A stretch of DNA of 64,000 bases from Rugalucina vietnamica. Taxonomy: Eukaryota; Mollusca; Bivalvia; Lucinida; Lucinidae. Shown piece after piece: positions 51,640 to 61,690 of this stretch. Position numbers and translations under genes: made by a program. The notes beneath the pieces are model-generated. The model searched no databases, was not told the origin of the DNA, and worked only from the letters and a program-made list of their open reading frames with translations. The stretch lies in contig OZ024871.1 in assembly GCA_964017185.1 (NCBI GenBank), forward strand, positions 60,191,226 to 60,255,225, written 5' to 3'. How positions within the stretch are numbered: the first letter of the stretch is position 1; each line of letters opens with the position of its first letter.

Positions 51640-53636
51640 AACCGTCAACACGTTAAAACTAAGCGTTGTAGTTAAAACCGTTAATGGCAACATGTTAGCA
51701 CTAAGCACTGTAGTTGCAAATGATCGTGTCAACATTATATCACTAAGTTTTGCAGTTGCAACCGTTAGTGGCAACACGTTAAAACTAAGCGTTGCAGTTA
51801 CAACAGTTAGTGTCAACATTATAACACTACATGTAAGTGTAGCAGTTACATACGTTAACACGTTAACACGTTGAAGCCGTCAATGTCAACATGTTAAAAC
51901 TAAGCGTTAGTGTCAACATGTTAACACTAAGTGTTGCAGTTGCAACCATTAATGGCAACACGTTAACATTAAGCATTTCAGTTGCAACCGTTAGTGGCAA
52001 CACGTTAAAACTAAGCGTTGCAGTTACAACCGTTAGTGTCAACATGTTAGCATTAAGCTTTGCTGATAATATAACACTAAGCGTTGCAGTTGCAACCGTT
52101 AGTGTCAACATGTTAGCACTAAGCTTTGCTGTTGCAACCGTTAGTATAAACATGTTAACACTAAGCGTTGCAGTTGGAAAAATTAGTGTCAACATGTTAA
52201 CACAAAGCAATGCAGTTGCAACCATTAATGGCAACACGTTAAATCTAAGCGTTGCCCTTAGCGTCAACAAGCTAATACTTAGCGTTGCAGTTATAAACAC
52301 TAAACATTGCAGTTGCAACAGATTTTGTCAACATGTTAAACTATGCGTTAACACTAAGCGTTGCAGTTGCAACCGTTAGTGTCAACATTTTAACACTAAG
52401 AGTTGCAATTGCAACCCTTAGAGGCAACACGTTCAAACTAAATGATGTTAGTGTCAACACGCTTCAGTTGCAACCGTTAGTGTTAATATGTTAATCGTTG
52501 CATTTGCAACCATTAGTGTCAACATGTTAACACTAAACGTTGCAGTTGCAACCGTTAGTGGCAACAAGTTAACATCAAGTATTGCAGTTGCAACCGTTAG
52601 TAGCACCTTAAAACTCATTGTCAACATTATAACAATAAACGTTGCGGTTGCAATCGTTCGTGTCAACACGTTAAAACTATGCGTTGCAGGTACAACCGTT
52701 ATTGTCAACAATATAACACTAAGCGATGCAGTTCCAACCGTTAGTGTCAACATGTTAACACTTAGCGTTGCAGTGCAACCGTGAGTTAACCACTAAGCTT
52801 TGCTGTTGCAACCGTTAGTGTTGCAGTTGCAAAAGTTAGTGTCAGCATGTTAAAACTAAGCGTTGCAGTTACAACCCTTAGCGCCATACGTTAATACTAA
52901 GCATTGCAACCGTTAGTGTCAACATGTTAACATTAAGCGTTGCAGTTGCAGCCGTTAGTGTCAACATGTTAATAATATGCGTTGTAGTTACAACCGTTAG
53001 TTGCAACAGATTTTGTCAACATGTAAAACTATGCGTTGCAGTTACAACCGTTAGTGTCAACAATATAACACTAAGCGTTGCTGTTGCAACCGTTAGTGTC
53101 AACATTTTATCACTAAGCGTTGCAATTGCAACTGTTAGAGGCAACACGTTAAAACTAAGCGTTGCGGTTACAACCCTTAGCGTCAACAAGCTAATACTAA
53201 GCGCTGCAGTTATAAACACTAAACATTGCAGTTGCAACAGATTATGTCAACATGTAAAACTATGCGTTGCAGTTACAACCGTAAGTGTCAACAATATAAC
53301 ACTATGCGTTGCAGTTGCAACCGTTAATGTCAACATTTTAACACTAACGGTTCCAACTGCAAACTGCATTGCTTAGTATTATCATGATAACACGTTAACA
53401 CAAAGCATTGCAGTTACAACCGTTAGTGCCAACAAGTTAAAACTAACCGTTACAGTTACAACAGTTAGTGCCAAGAATATAACACTAAGCGTTGCTGTTG
53501 CAACCGTTCGTGTCAACGTGTTAACACTAAGCGTTGCAGTTGCAATCGATTGAGTAAACATGTTAACACTAAGCGTTGCAGTTGGAACCGGTAGTGGCAA
53601 CACGATAAAACTAAGCGTTGCAGTTACAACCGTTAC
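51640..53636. repeat. Degenerate right edge of the 42-bp array
   Basis: Monomers here lose the higher-order order. They carry many private substitutions and small indels, and are closer to a simple GTTAGTGTCAACATGTTAAC unit. Overlapping antiparallel frames of 162 codons (plus, 51891-52379) and 151 codons (minus, 51863-52318) are both open. The array stops after 53636. Confidence 0.8.
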
Positions 53637-54450
53637 ATACTAAGCAGAACTACTACGCAGTTACAGGCAGAACTACTATAAAAAAATCCCATTGCTGTCT
53701 AATGCAAAATCAGGTCATTTCACCAACCTGTCAAATTTAGTCACTATTTTTTTGTCATTTATATATTTATTAAGTCTTTCAATCAAATAGAACAATAGCA
53801 TGCAGATACAATTTCAACAACATAGTAGGAAGGTAGCACCGTCACACATTCGATCGTTTTCTCTTTCTTATTCCAAAAATATATAATGGTAAATTTATAC
53901 GTCGAAACACGTAGCTAGCATGAGAAGAAAATTTATGGTGAAGATATAAACCAAGTACACGTAGCATACGTCAACATCGTTGGTTATGATACATTTGATA
54001 GAACAAGAATATTTCTATGACAAGAATAAGAAAGATTAAAAACGTCCAATGCAGAACGGTGCACAGCATATGTCTTATTGAACTAATACTAAAGCTATCC
54101 CACATGTATATGATTTATGTAATCTATATGGTCTATCATTTATTGCATGGTTATTTGTATCGGATTGACTGACTTAACACTGAAAAATGGTATAAGAAAA
54201 AGAAGAAAAGGGAAAAAAAGATAAGAAAAAAAGAGAGAGTAGATGTATGCACACACTCATGACACATTCTTATAGAGTATCTTCGTTCTATAAGAAATAA
54301 TATAGACTATTTTATGTCATTTATTTCATCAGAGGCCGGTCAACAAAATAGTATCATAAAGAAATTGTAGTGAGATTCTCATAAGTTATTCTCGTTGAAC
54401 TTTCAGAGTCTATCAAAACGCTAAAACATGCGCTGACAATAAATGTGTAG
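53637..54450. other. AT-rich spacer, perhaps the 3' UTR of the adjacent LINE
   Basis: Immediately after the satellite there is a small direct repeat of GCAGAACTACTA (53645 and 53667), then AT-rich sequence with a purine-rich stretch near 54200-54240. No coding frame is evident. The minus-strand LINE ends its coding remnant at 54451, so part of this could be its 3' UTR, but I cannot mark an end or a target duplication. Confidence 0.4.
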
Positions 54451-54870
54451 TTAATTAGGAAATCTAATCAAATGCCATTTTTTATTATGTATATCAAGTT
54501 TATTTTTTGAGAAGGCTATATATTCTTCGAATTCTCTAGTTTGAATTAATAGATTTAGGAACCCATTAATTGCCGGTAGTTGTTGTTTATATTTTGTGGA
54601 GAAAATATAGTTTTTCGCCAGAAGAACAATAAAATTAAACACTAGATGCTTTGGGTTTGTACCATAATTAACACCAAAACTTATTGTGAAATAACTCAAT
54701 TGTATTTCAATATTATTAGAGGTTAGTATTTCTTGAATTTGAGACCATAAATCTTGTACATACCAACATTCCCAAAATAAGTGTGCGTTAGTTTCCTCAT
54801 GCCTTGCACAGAAATCGCAAAGAACAGACGGGGCTAGTTTACATATTTGTATTTGTTATTTGGCACAATC
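54451..54870 (-). pseudogene. LINE C-terminal Cys/His knuckle and tail
   Basis: On the minus strand, CDFCARHEETNAHLFWEC (about 54760-54815) gives the C-X2-C...H-X4-C knuckle typical of the C-terminus of L1-related ORF2 proteins. It is followed by WYVQDLWSQI and a hydrophobic/basic tail that stops at 54451. This is the last recognisable coding remnant of the element. Confidence 0.7.
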
Positions 54871-55443
54871 CTCATGAGATATTTATAGTTAAAATTTCTT
54901 AATTTTACGTCGACTGTGCAGTTTATACTCATTTGATAATACTGCGACCAATTTAGTTGTTCTTGAGGAAAATCATCAGTCCATTTTGCTTCTGACTTTA
55001 AAATAGGTTTTTTCACTGCATGTTATCGATTGTTTTTCTTGAGTGAGAATACAAAGGGTTTTGTTTCGTCTTAATGGTAAGTTTCTAACATCTTCATGTT
55101 TTAATTTTCTTTTCCAATCACTTTTTATATTTGAAACGATATTGTGATATTTTAAAAAGTCATTAAGTGATACATTGTACAGATTTTTAGTTGTTCGATG
55201 GTGTAGAAATTTCTTGAAAATCATATATATGTTCTATAAATTTAATGCCTTTTTCAAACCATTGTTGATAAAAAATTAATTTATTATCACATTTTATTTG
55301 AGAGTTATTCCATATAATTTCCTTAGCAATAACATCGGTGCTTTCAACATTATTAATCTTACTCCACCCTAATAAAACATCACGCAGGAAAGTATTCTCT
55401 TGAGCAATCTGCTTACAATCATAACTATGATTGTATAAAACTC

Positions 55444-55923
55444 TTAAATCAATCTTCCTCCAAACTTATTTATTTTTTCCAAATAATATTCTTTCCATAA
55501 GCCTTTATTATTTTCATCAAAAATTCTTCTTAGCCATCCCGCTTTCAAAGCCTCAATAAAGTAATCAAAATTTGTTAGTTGCATAAGCACTGTTCTTTTA
55601 ATTTTTTCTGGTTTTGAGTTCCATATAAATTTAAAAATTGATGTTTTAATAGTAGTGATAATTTCTTCTGAAGGATTGTCTAAAACTGTGAGAGGGTATA
55701 TAAGTTTAGGTAGAGCAAAAGTTTTCACGACAGTAATTTTTCCCATTAATGTCAGTTTTTTGTGGTTCCATCTTTTTAGGCAATTGATAAAATCATTAAG
55801 TTTTGGCATTAGATTATTTTCAAGTAATTTAGATTTTTCATTAGAGAACACTATTCCTAACGTTTTCGCCGACTCTGAAGTCCACTCGAATTTCAAATGT
55901 TTTAAATGATGTGATATTGGCAT
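55444..55923 (-). pseudogene. LINE thumb and connection region, shifted frame
   Basis: This frame continues the RT protein after a frameshift near 55885. It contains WTSESAKTLGIVFSNEK, then RWNHKKLTLMGKITVVKTF, then PLTVLDNPSEE and FKFIWNSKPEKIKR, the pattern that follows the RT core in L1/Tx1-type elements. It ends at a stop at 55444. Recognisable homologous sequence resumes in other frames down to about 54976. Confidence 0.75.
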
Positions 55924-56570
55924 ATCTCAACGAGCCTATTTTTAAAATAATGGTTTTATTAACATTTAACCTTAAACCCGATATTAATTTAAAATTGTCG
56001 AGTATATATATTAATTTTCTAAAAGATTTTAAAGATCCGTCCATTGCGAAAGTCGCATCATCAGCAAACATAGTACTCTTAAATTCTTTTCCATTTATTT
56101 TTATCCCTGTAATATCTTGATCTTTCAGTAATGTAGCTGATAAAACTTCGATGCACAATATAAATAGGTAAGGCGAGAGAGGACAGCCCTGTCTCACACC
56201 TCGATTAATTGAAAGGAAGTCTGACATATATCCAGCATTTTGCACACAACTATTGGCTCCCTGGTAAAAACATTCAACCCACTTTATTATGTCTGCCCCA
56301 AAATTAAAAGCTTCTAAGCATCGTAAAATATATTTATGACTTATACTGTCAAATGCTTTTTCAAAATCTGCAAAAAATAAAAGTCCTGGTGAATTTTCAT
56401 TTTCTAGCTTTTCAATAGTTTCTTGAATTAAGCGGATGTTCTCGCCAATGTATCGGCCCTTTATGAAACCTGTTTGAGAACAGTCAATTAAATTTGGAAG
56501 ATATTTCTTTATTCTGTTTGCTATGGCCTTAGTAGCAATTTTATAATCCGTATGTACATCATCTAAAATG
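55841..56570 (-). pseudogene. LINE reverse transcriptase core fragment
   Basis: A continuous minus-strand frame runs from about 56570 to the stop at 55841, with no ATG needed because it is internal to a longer protein. Seen in order: KAIANRIKKYLP, GFIKGRYIGENIR, FADFEKAFDS (first catalytic Asp), GVRQGCPLSPYLFILC (template grip), FADDATF (the paired catalytic Asp residues), and SGLRLNVNKT. These are the standard RT blocks 1 to 6 of non-LTR elements. The catalytic residues are intact, but the frame is lost about 40 residues after the last block, near 55885, where the sequence continues in another frame. Confidence 0.85.
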
Positions 56571-56690
56571 GTCCTGACTCTATAATGGTCCTGGCATCTA
56601 TTTTGGTCCCGTGTTTGCCTCTAAATAGGTCCCAAATGGCATCTATAATGGCACGTAAAGTAGCATCTAAAATGAGCCCGAGAGCAAAGT
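56560..56690 (+). repeat. Degenerate ~20-24-bp tandem repeat
   Basis: About six imperfect units built on AATGGTCCTG...CATCTAT, with TTGGTCCCG, TAGGTCCC and ATGGCACG variants. It abuts the truncated 5' end of the LINE. Confidence 0.5.
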
Positions 56691-57232
56691 AAACAGTGTC
56701 ATAGGTATTCTGTTAAAATCTGCTTTAATGCATTGAGTTGTTTTTAATAAGTTTATTAATTGCATTCCTGGGTAGGGAATTGTGACAGGGCCGCGTCATA
56801 ATAAAACCTTTCTGATTAGGCCCGAATCCAACATGCATGTACAAAAAGGCGCCGATCAAATACGCTGGTGCCGCGTAAAATGATCATGCAGAAAACATGG
56901 TTTTCTCATGATAGACATGCATTCTAAATAATTCTAGATAGCGGTGAAGATACGAAAACAATAAATAAATGTTTATCGCAGAATATGTCTTATTATTGTA
57001 TCTCTTTCACACTGTCGGTTTACCTCCGACATAGCTTAATGTCAAAGGTAAACGTGTAAGATAGTTGTAGCAAGATGACTGTATTTTTTTAGTTGAGTTA
57101 GCGGGACGGTTCATGAACATAGCCACATTATTCCTTGGGGTCAGTTCCTTGGCAAGCCTAGGCCTCCCGTTTTACATTACATGTATGTTCTCGGCGACTA
57201 CTCCGTTTGCCCGAACTCTAGCAATCCGAGAA
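56691..57232. other. Spacer with one short hairpin
   Basis: No gene is recognised. Bases 57018-57053 can fold into a 15-bp stem with two mismatches and a 6-base loop: GTTTACCTCCGACAT against ATGTCAAAGGTAAAC. Confidence 0.45.
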
Positions 57233-57818
57233 AAGGACTAGGGCGTTTAACCCCTAATTTTGGCCTCAGATTTTGCTAAAAAATAAATTTTGGAATTTAG
57301 GTGAGAAAACTATTCCTCAAAACAGTCATATGTCTCCTCTATTAAAAACAAGAACAAGTACTTCATTTACCCTACAAGCGTTGCCATGGCTAAGCCCAGA
57401 GGAGCCATAGATAAAGCACATGTTGTACTTTTTGGTCTATTTTTGACCATTTCTGAACACATTTTTTAATTTTTAAGTGCCAGTCCACACGACGAACAAA
57501 ATGATACTTAGCATACAATATCTCTGGATGTTACTTCATAATTATTTCATAATAAGAAATTGTTCGTCACGTGGGCCGGTAGTTAAAAATGATGTTGAAT
57601 GGTGAAAAATAGACCCAAAATTGCAAAAAGTGGTATTTCCATGTTTTTCAGTGCATTGCCATGGCAACATGTGTAATTTGAATTTGATAGTTGTGCTAGA
57701 ATTTATAAGCAGGGGCCTATACCTGCTATTTGCAATACTTCTCTCCTCAAAATTCCAAAATTAAATTTTTTACCAACACATGAGGCCGAAATCAGGCCTT
57801 AAATTCCCTAGGCCTTTG
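57233..57818. mobile_element. Foldback (whole-length inverted repeat) element
   Basis: Almost the whole 586 bp is an imperfect palindrome centred near 57525. The outer arms pair TTTAACCCCTAATTTTGGCC (left) with the complement of the right GGCCGAAATCAGGCCTTAAA. A mid-segment AAATTTTGGAATTT pairs with its complement near 57745-57760. The inner GGTCTATTTTTGACCATT (57434) pairs with the complement of the segment ending ATAGACC at 57615. The pairs share the same centre within a base or two. No coding frame is present. Each arm carries a palindrome resembling an RFX X-box: GTTGCCATGGCTAA (57380-57393) and ATTGCCATGGCAAC (57655-57668). Confidence 0.7.
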
Positions 57819-58007
57819 CTAAATCATATAATGCAGCGCTAGGCCACGGCAGAAACGTTTTAAACAATCTTAATCAAAACGGAATATACGTAAGACAACG
57901 CAGTGGACCGTCGTCTCCGGTGCATATTGTTTGACAAGGGTCACGGCAGAAGTGATAAACGTAGTGAGTCGAGATCAAACGGACTGAACGCTACAAGTGA
58001 CAGTACT
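57819..58007. other. Short spacer before the 41-bp minisatellite
   Basis: No feature seen. The sequence is CpG-richer than its neighbours. Confidence 0.4.
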
Positions 58008-58918
58008 ACAAGTCCAGTGGTTGTTCCTCTTGTGTTTAACTAGCACCAACTGGGCCAATGGCTGTTCTTCTTGTACTATACCATCGTCTACTAGCCTCTT
58101 GTACTCTTACATAATCTACTGGTCCAGTGTTTGTTCCTTATATAGTCTAACATCATCTACTGATCCAACTGTTGTTCCTCTTTTACTCTACTATCATATA
58201 CTGGCAAAATGTTGGTTCCTCTTGTACACTTGACTATCATATACTTGTCCTATGATTGTTCCTCTTGTACTGTACCATCATCTACTGGTCCAATGATTGT
58301 TCTTCTTGTACTCTACCATCGTTTACTAGCTCAACGGTTGTTCCTCTTGTAGCCTTGTTCCTCGTATAGTGTAACATCATCTATGGCACAATGGTTGTTC
58401 CTCTTATGGTCTTACATCATCTACTGGTCCAATGTTCCTCTTATAGTCCAACATCATCCTCTGGTCAAATGGTTGTTCGTCTTGTATTCTACCATCATCT
58501 ACTGGTCCAATGGTTGTTCCTCTTGTACGCCACTATCATGTATTGATGTAATGGTTGTTCCTCTTGTACTCTACCGTCATCGTCTGACCTTATGGTTGTT
58601 CCCTTTGTACGCTATCATCAACTACTGACCTAATGATTGTTCTTCTCGTACTGAACCATCAACTATTGACATAATGGTTGTTCCTCTTCTACTCTATCAT
58701 CATCTACTGACGTAATAGTTGTTCTTCTTGTACTCTTCCATCATCTTCTGTTCCTGTTGTACCCTTACATAATCTTCTGACCTAATAATGGTTCATTTTA
58801 TACTTTATGATCATCTACCTTCATGATGGTTGTTCCTCTTGTACTCTACCACTATCTCCTTGCGTAATGGTTGTTCCTAATGTACTCTACCATAATCTTC
58901 TGACGTTATGGTTGTGCT

Positions 58919-59078
58919 TGAAGAGGATAATCACAGGCCTAGCCTACATCTAATCCATTCACCCATGTTTATGCATATATGATATGCTCATATGTGAAAT
59001 GTTTTTGAAAATTGTCATTAGTATATTTGTATGTGTATATGTTGTCATTAAATTTCTAATAAATAAATACACATAATG
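58919..59078 (+). repeat. AT-rich cassette inserted in the 41-bp array, copy 1
   Basis: Starts GAGGATAATCACAGGCCTAG, has ATATGATATGCTCATATGTG, and ends with an AATAAATAAA stretch before the 41-bp units resume. Confidence 0.8.
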
Positions 59079-61249
59079 GTTCTTCCTCTTGTACTCTATC
59101 ATCATCTACTGACGTAATGGGTAGTCCTCGTATAGTCTAACATCATCTAGTGGAACAATGGTTGTTTCTTTTATGGTCTTACATCATCTTCTGGTTCAAT
59201 AGTTGTTCCTCTTATAGTCTAACATCATCTTCTGGTCTAATGGATGTTCCTCTTTTAATCTAACATCATTTACTGGTCCAATGGTTGATCCTCTTGTACA
59301 CCACTATCAGGTACTGGCGTAATGGTTGTTCCTATAGCACTCTACCAGCATCTTCTGATCTAAAGTTTGCCCCTCTTGTACTCTACAACCATCTGTTAAG
59401 TTAACGGTTGTTCCTCTTGTACTCTATCATCATCTACTGGCGTGATGATTGTTCGTCTTGTACCCTTCCATCATCTTATGGCGTAATGGTTGTTCCTGTT
59501 GTACTCTTACATCATCTTCTGGCCTAATGGCTGTTCCGAATGTACTCTATCACCATCTACCGGCTTGATGGTTGTTCCTCTGGTATTCTTCCACCATCTT
59601 CGTGCGTAATGCTTGTTCCTAATGCACTCTACAAGCATATTATGACCTAATGTTTTTTCCTCTTGTATTCTATCATCATCTACTGACGTAATGGTTGTTC
59701 CTCTTATAGTCTAACACCATCTACTGGCACAATTATTGTTGTTCCTTTTGTACTCTACCATAATCTACTGGTCCAAGTGTTGTACACCTTGTACTGTACC
59801 ATCATTTTCTGGTCCAAAGGTTGTTCTTCATGTACGCTTCCATCATCTTCTGGTCCAATGGTTGTTCCTCTTATACTCTAACATCATCTACTGGCACGAT
59901 TGTTATTCCTATTGTACTCTACCATCATCTACTGGTCCAATGGTTGTTCCCCTTGTACTTTACCATCATCTACTGGTCCAATTAGTGTTCCGCTTGTACT
60001 CTACCTTGATCTTCTGGTCCAACGGTTGTTCCCGTTGTACTTTTATATCATCTACCGGTCGAATGGCTGTTCCTCTTGTACTCTACCATCATCTACTGGT
60101 CCAATTGTTGTTCCGCTTGTACGTACTCTACAATCATCTACTGGTCCACTGTTTGTTCCTCTTGTACTCTACCATTATATATTGGTCCAATGGTTGTTCC
60201 TCTTGTACACCACTATCATGTACTGATATAATGGTTGTTCCTCTGGTACTCTCCATCATCTTCTGACCAAATGGTCGTTCCTTTTGTATGCAATCATCAA
60301 CTACTGACCTAATTGTTGTTCCTCTTGTATTCTATCATCTCCTTTTGACATAATGGTTGTTCCTCTTGTACTCTATCATCATCTTCTGGCGTAATGTGTG
60401 TTCTTCTTGTACTCTGCCATCATCTTCTGGCCTAGTGGTTGTTCCTGTTGTACTCTTATCATTATTTACTGGCGTGATGGCTGTTTCTCTGGTACACTAC
60501 TATTATCTTCGTGTTAAATGGCTGTTCCTGTTGTATTCTACCATCATCTTATGACCTAATGGTTGTTCTTTTTGTACCCTATCATCTTCTACTGACGTAA
60601 TGGTTCTTCCTCCTATAGTTTAACATCATCTTCTGGTCCAGTGATTGTTCCTCTTGTATTCTATCACTTGTTCCTCTTGTATTCTACCATCATCTACTGG
60701 TCCAATGGTAGATCCTCTTCTACTCAACCATCATCTACTGGTCCAATGGTTGATCCTCTTCTACTCTACAATCATCTACTGGCCAAATGGTTGTTCCTCT
60801 TGTATTCTGTCATCATCTACTGGTCCAATGGTTGTTCCTTTTGTACACCACTATCATGTACTGATGTAATGTTTGTTCCTCTTCTACTCTACCATCATCT
60901 TCTGACCTAATGGTTGTTGCTCTTGTACGCTATCATCATCTACTGACCTAATGGTTGTTCTTCTCGTACTGAACCATCAACTACTGACATAATGGTTGTT
61001 TCTCTTCTACTCTATCATCATCTTCTGACATAATGATTGTACTTCTTGTACTCTACCATCATCATCTGGCGTAATGGTTGTTCCTGTTGTACTCTTACAT
61101 CGTCTTCTGACTTTATAATGGTTCCTTTTGTACTCTATCATCATCTAACTTCATGATGGTTGTTTCTCTTGCTCTTGTCCACCAACTGTGTGTAATGGCT
61201 GTTCCTAATGTACTCTACCATAATCTTCAGACCTAATGGTTGTGCTGGG

Positions 61250-61334
61250 AGAGGATAATCACAGGCCTAGCCTACATCTAATCCTTTCACCAATGTATAT
61301 GTATATATGATATGCTCATATGTGAAATGTTTTT
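61250..61334 (+). repeat. AT-rich cassette, copy 2 (3' truncated)
   Basis: Same opening and ATATGATATGCTCATATGTG core as copy 1, but it returns to 41-bp repeat sequence after GAAATGTTTTTGG, losing the AATAAA end. Confidence 0.8.
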
Positions 61335-61389
61335 GGTTGTTCCTTATGAACTTTACCATAATCTTCTGACCTTATGGCTGTGCTGTGAG

Positions 61390-61515
61390 AGGATAATCAA
61401 TCCCCTCACCCATGTATATGTATATATGATATGCTTATATGTGAAATGTTTTTGAAAATTGTCATAAGCATATATGTATGTTTATATGTTGTCATTATTT
61501 TAAATAAATAAACCA
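61390..61515 (+). repeat. AT-rich cassette, copy 3
   Basis: Same core as copy 1 with a short deletion near the start (the ACAGGCCTAGCC segment is missing), and it keeps the AATAAATAAA end. Confidence 0.8.
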
Positions 61516-61690
61516 AATGGTTGTTCCTGTTGTTCTCTATCATCATCTACGGACGTAATTGTTGTTCCTTTAATAGTCAAACATCATCTAGTGGCACAAT
61601 AGTTGTTCCTCTTATGGTCTTACATCATCTGTAGGCCAAAACATAGAGCTGTCTTAACGCCAATACGTTCCTAGTCGTTAGACAGCCCTA

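Larger units (their letters stand above)
7688..53636. repeat. 46-kb satellite array of a 42-bp monomer with nested higher-order repeats
   Basis: About a thousand head-to-tail monomers, nearly all 42 bp, with core words CAACACGTTAACACTAAGC and GTTGCAGTTGCAACC separated by short variable positions. I saw no inverted units. Common length variants are 47 (+5), 60 (+18) and 27 (-15). Monomers fall into recognisable subtypes, for example those with GCTTTGCATTTGCAACC, GCATTGGATTTGC, TTGTAGTTATAACC or AGTGTAGCATTTGCTTACG, arranged in fixed order as higher-order repeats. The array has about three CpGs per monomer, no CpG decay in its core, and overall composition near 40% GC. Long frames on both strands follow from the 42-base period (14 codons) and the scarcity of stop trinucleotides. 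No unrelated sequence interrupts it except four poly-A tracts. Its function is unknown: it could be centromeric, heterochromatic or a simple minisatellite expansion. Confidence 0.95.
54451..56570 (-). mobile_element. Decayed, 5'-truncated non-LTR retrotransposon (L1/Tx1-like LINE)
   Basis: Minus-strand reading gives, in order, reverse transcriptase motifs, the thumb/connection region, and a C-terminal Cys/His knuckle. Several frameshifts and stops separate them, so the copy is dead. There is no endonuclease domain: the 5' end is cut near 56570, where unrelated GGTCC-containing repeats begin. The L1/Tx1 assignment rests on GFIKGRYIGENIRLI, ADFEKAFDS and the terminal CX2C...HX4C arrangement. 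The insertion lies under 1 kb from the satellite edge. Confidence 0.8.
58008..61636 (+). repeat. 41-bp minisatellite array, ~80 degenerate copies
   Basis: The unit is built on TTGTTCCTCTTGTACTCTAC followed by a CATCATCTACTGGTCCAATG-like half. The TCCAA landmark falls at 59936, 59977 and 60018, giving a 41-base period. Because 41 is not a multiple of three, the three plus frames rotate through the same peptide words (VVPLVLYHHLL, FLLYSTIIYWS, GCSSCT), which produces long but meaningless open frames. Copies are much more diverged than in the 42-bp array, and the words are unrelated to it. AT-rich cassettes interrupt it in three places. Confidence 0.9.

Noticed and set aside
7688-53636. CRISPR array
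   Set aside because: Repeats are contiguous, with no unique spacers, and the DNA is eukaryotic.
7688-53636. Telomeric or CENP-B-box satellite
   Set aside because: No TTAGGG-type runs and no match to the CENP-B box core were seen in the monomers.
57997-60910. Plus-strand frames up to 176 codons in the 41-bp array
   Set aside because: The same peptide words appear in rotating frames, as expected from a 41-base tandem repeat.
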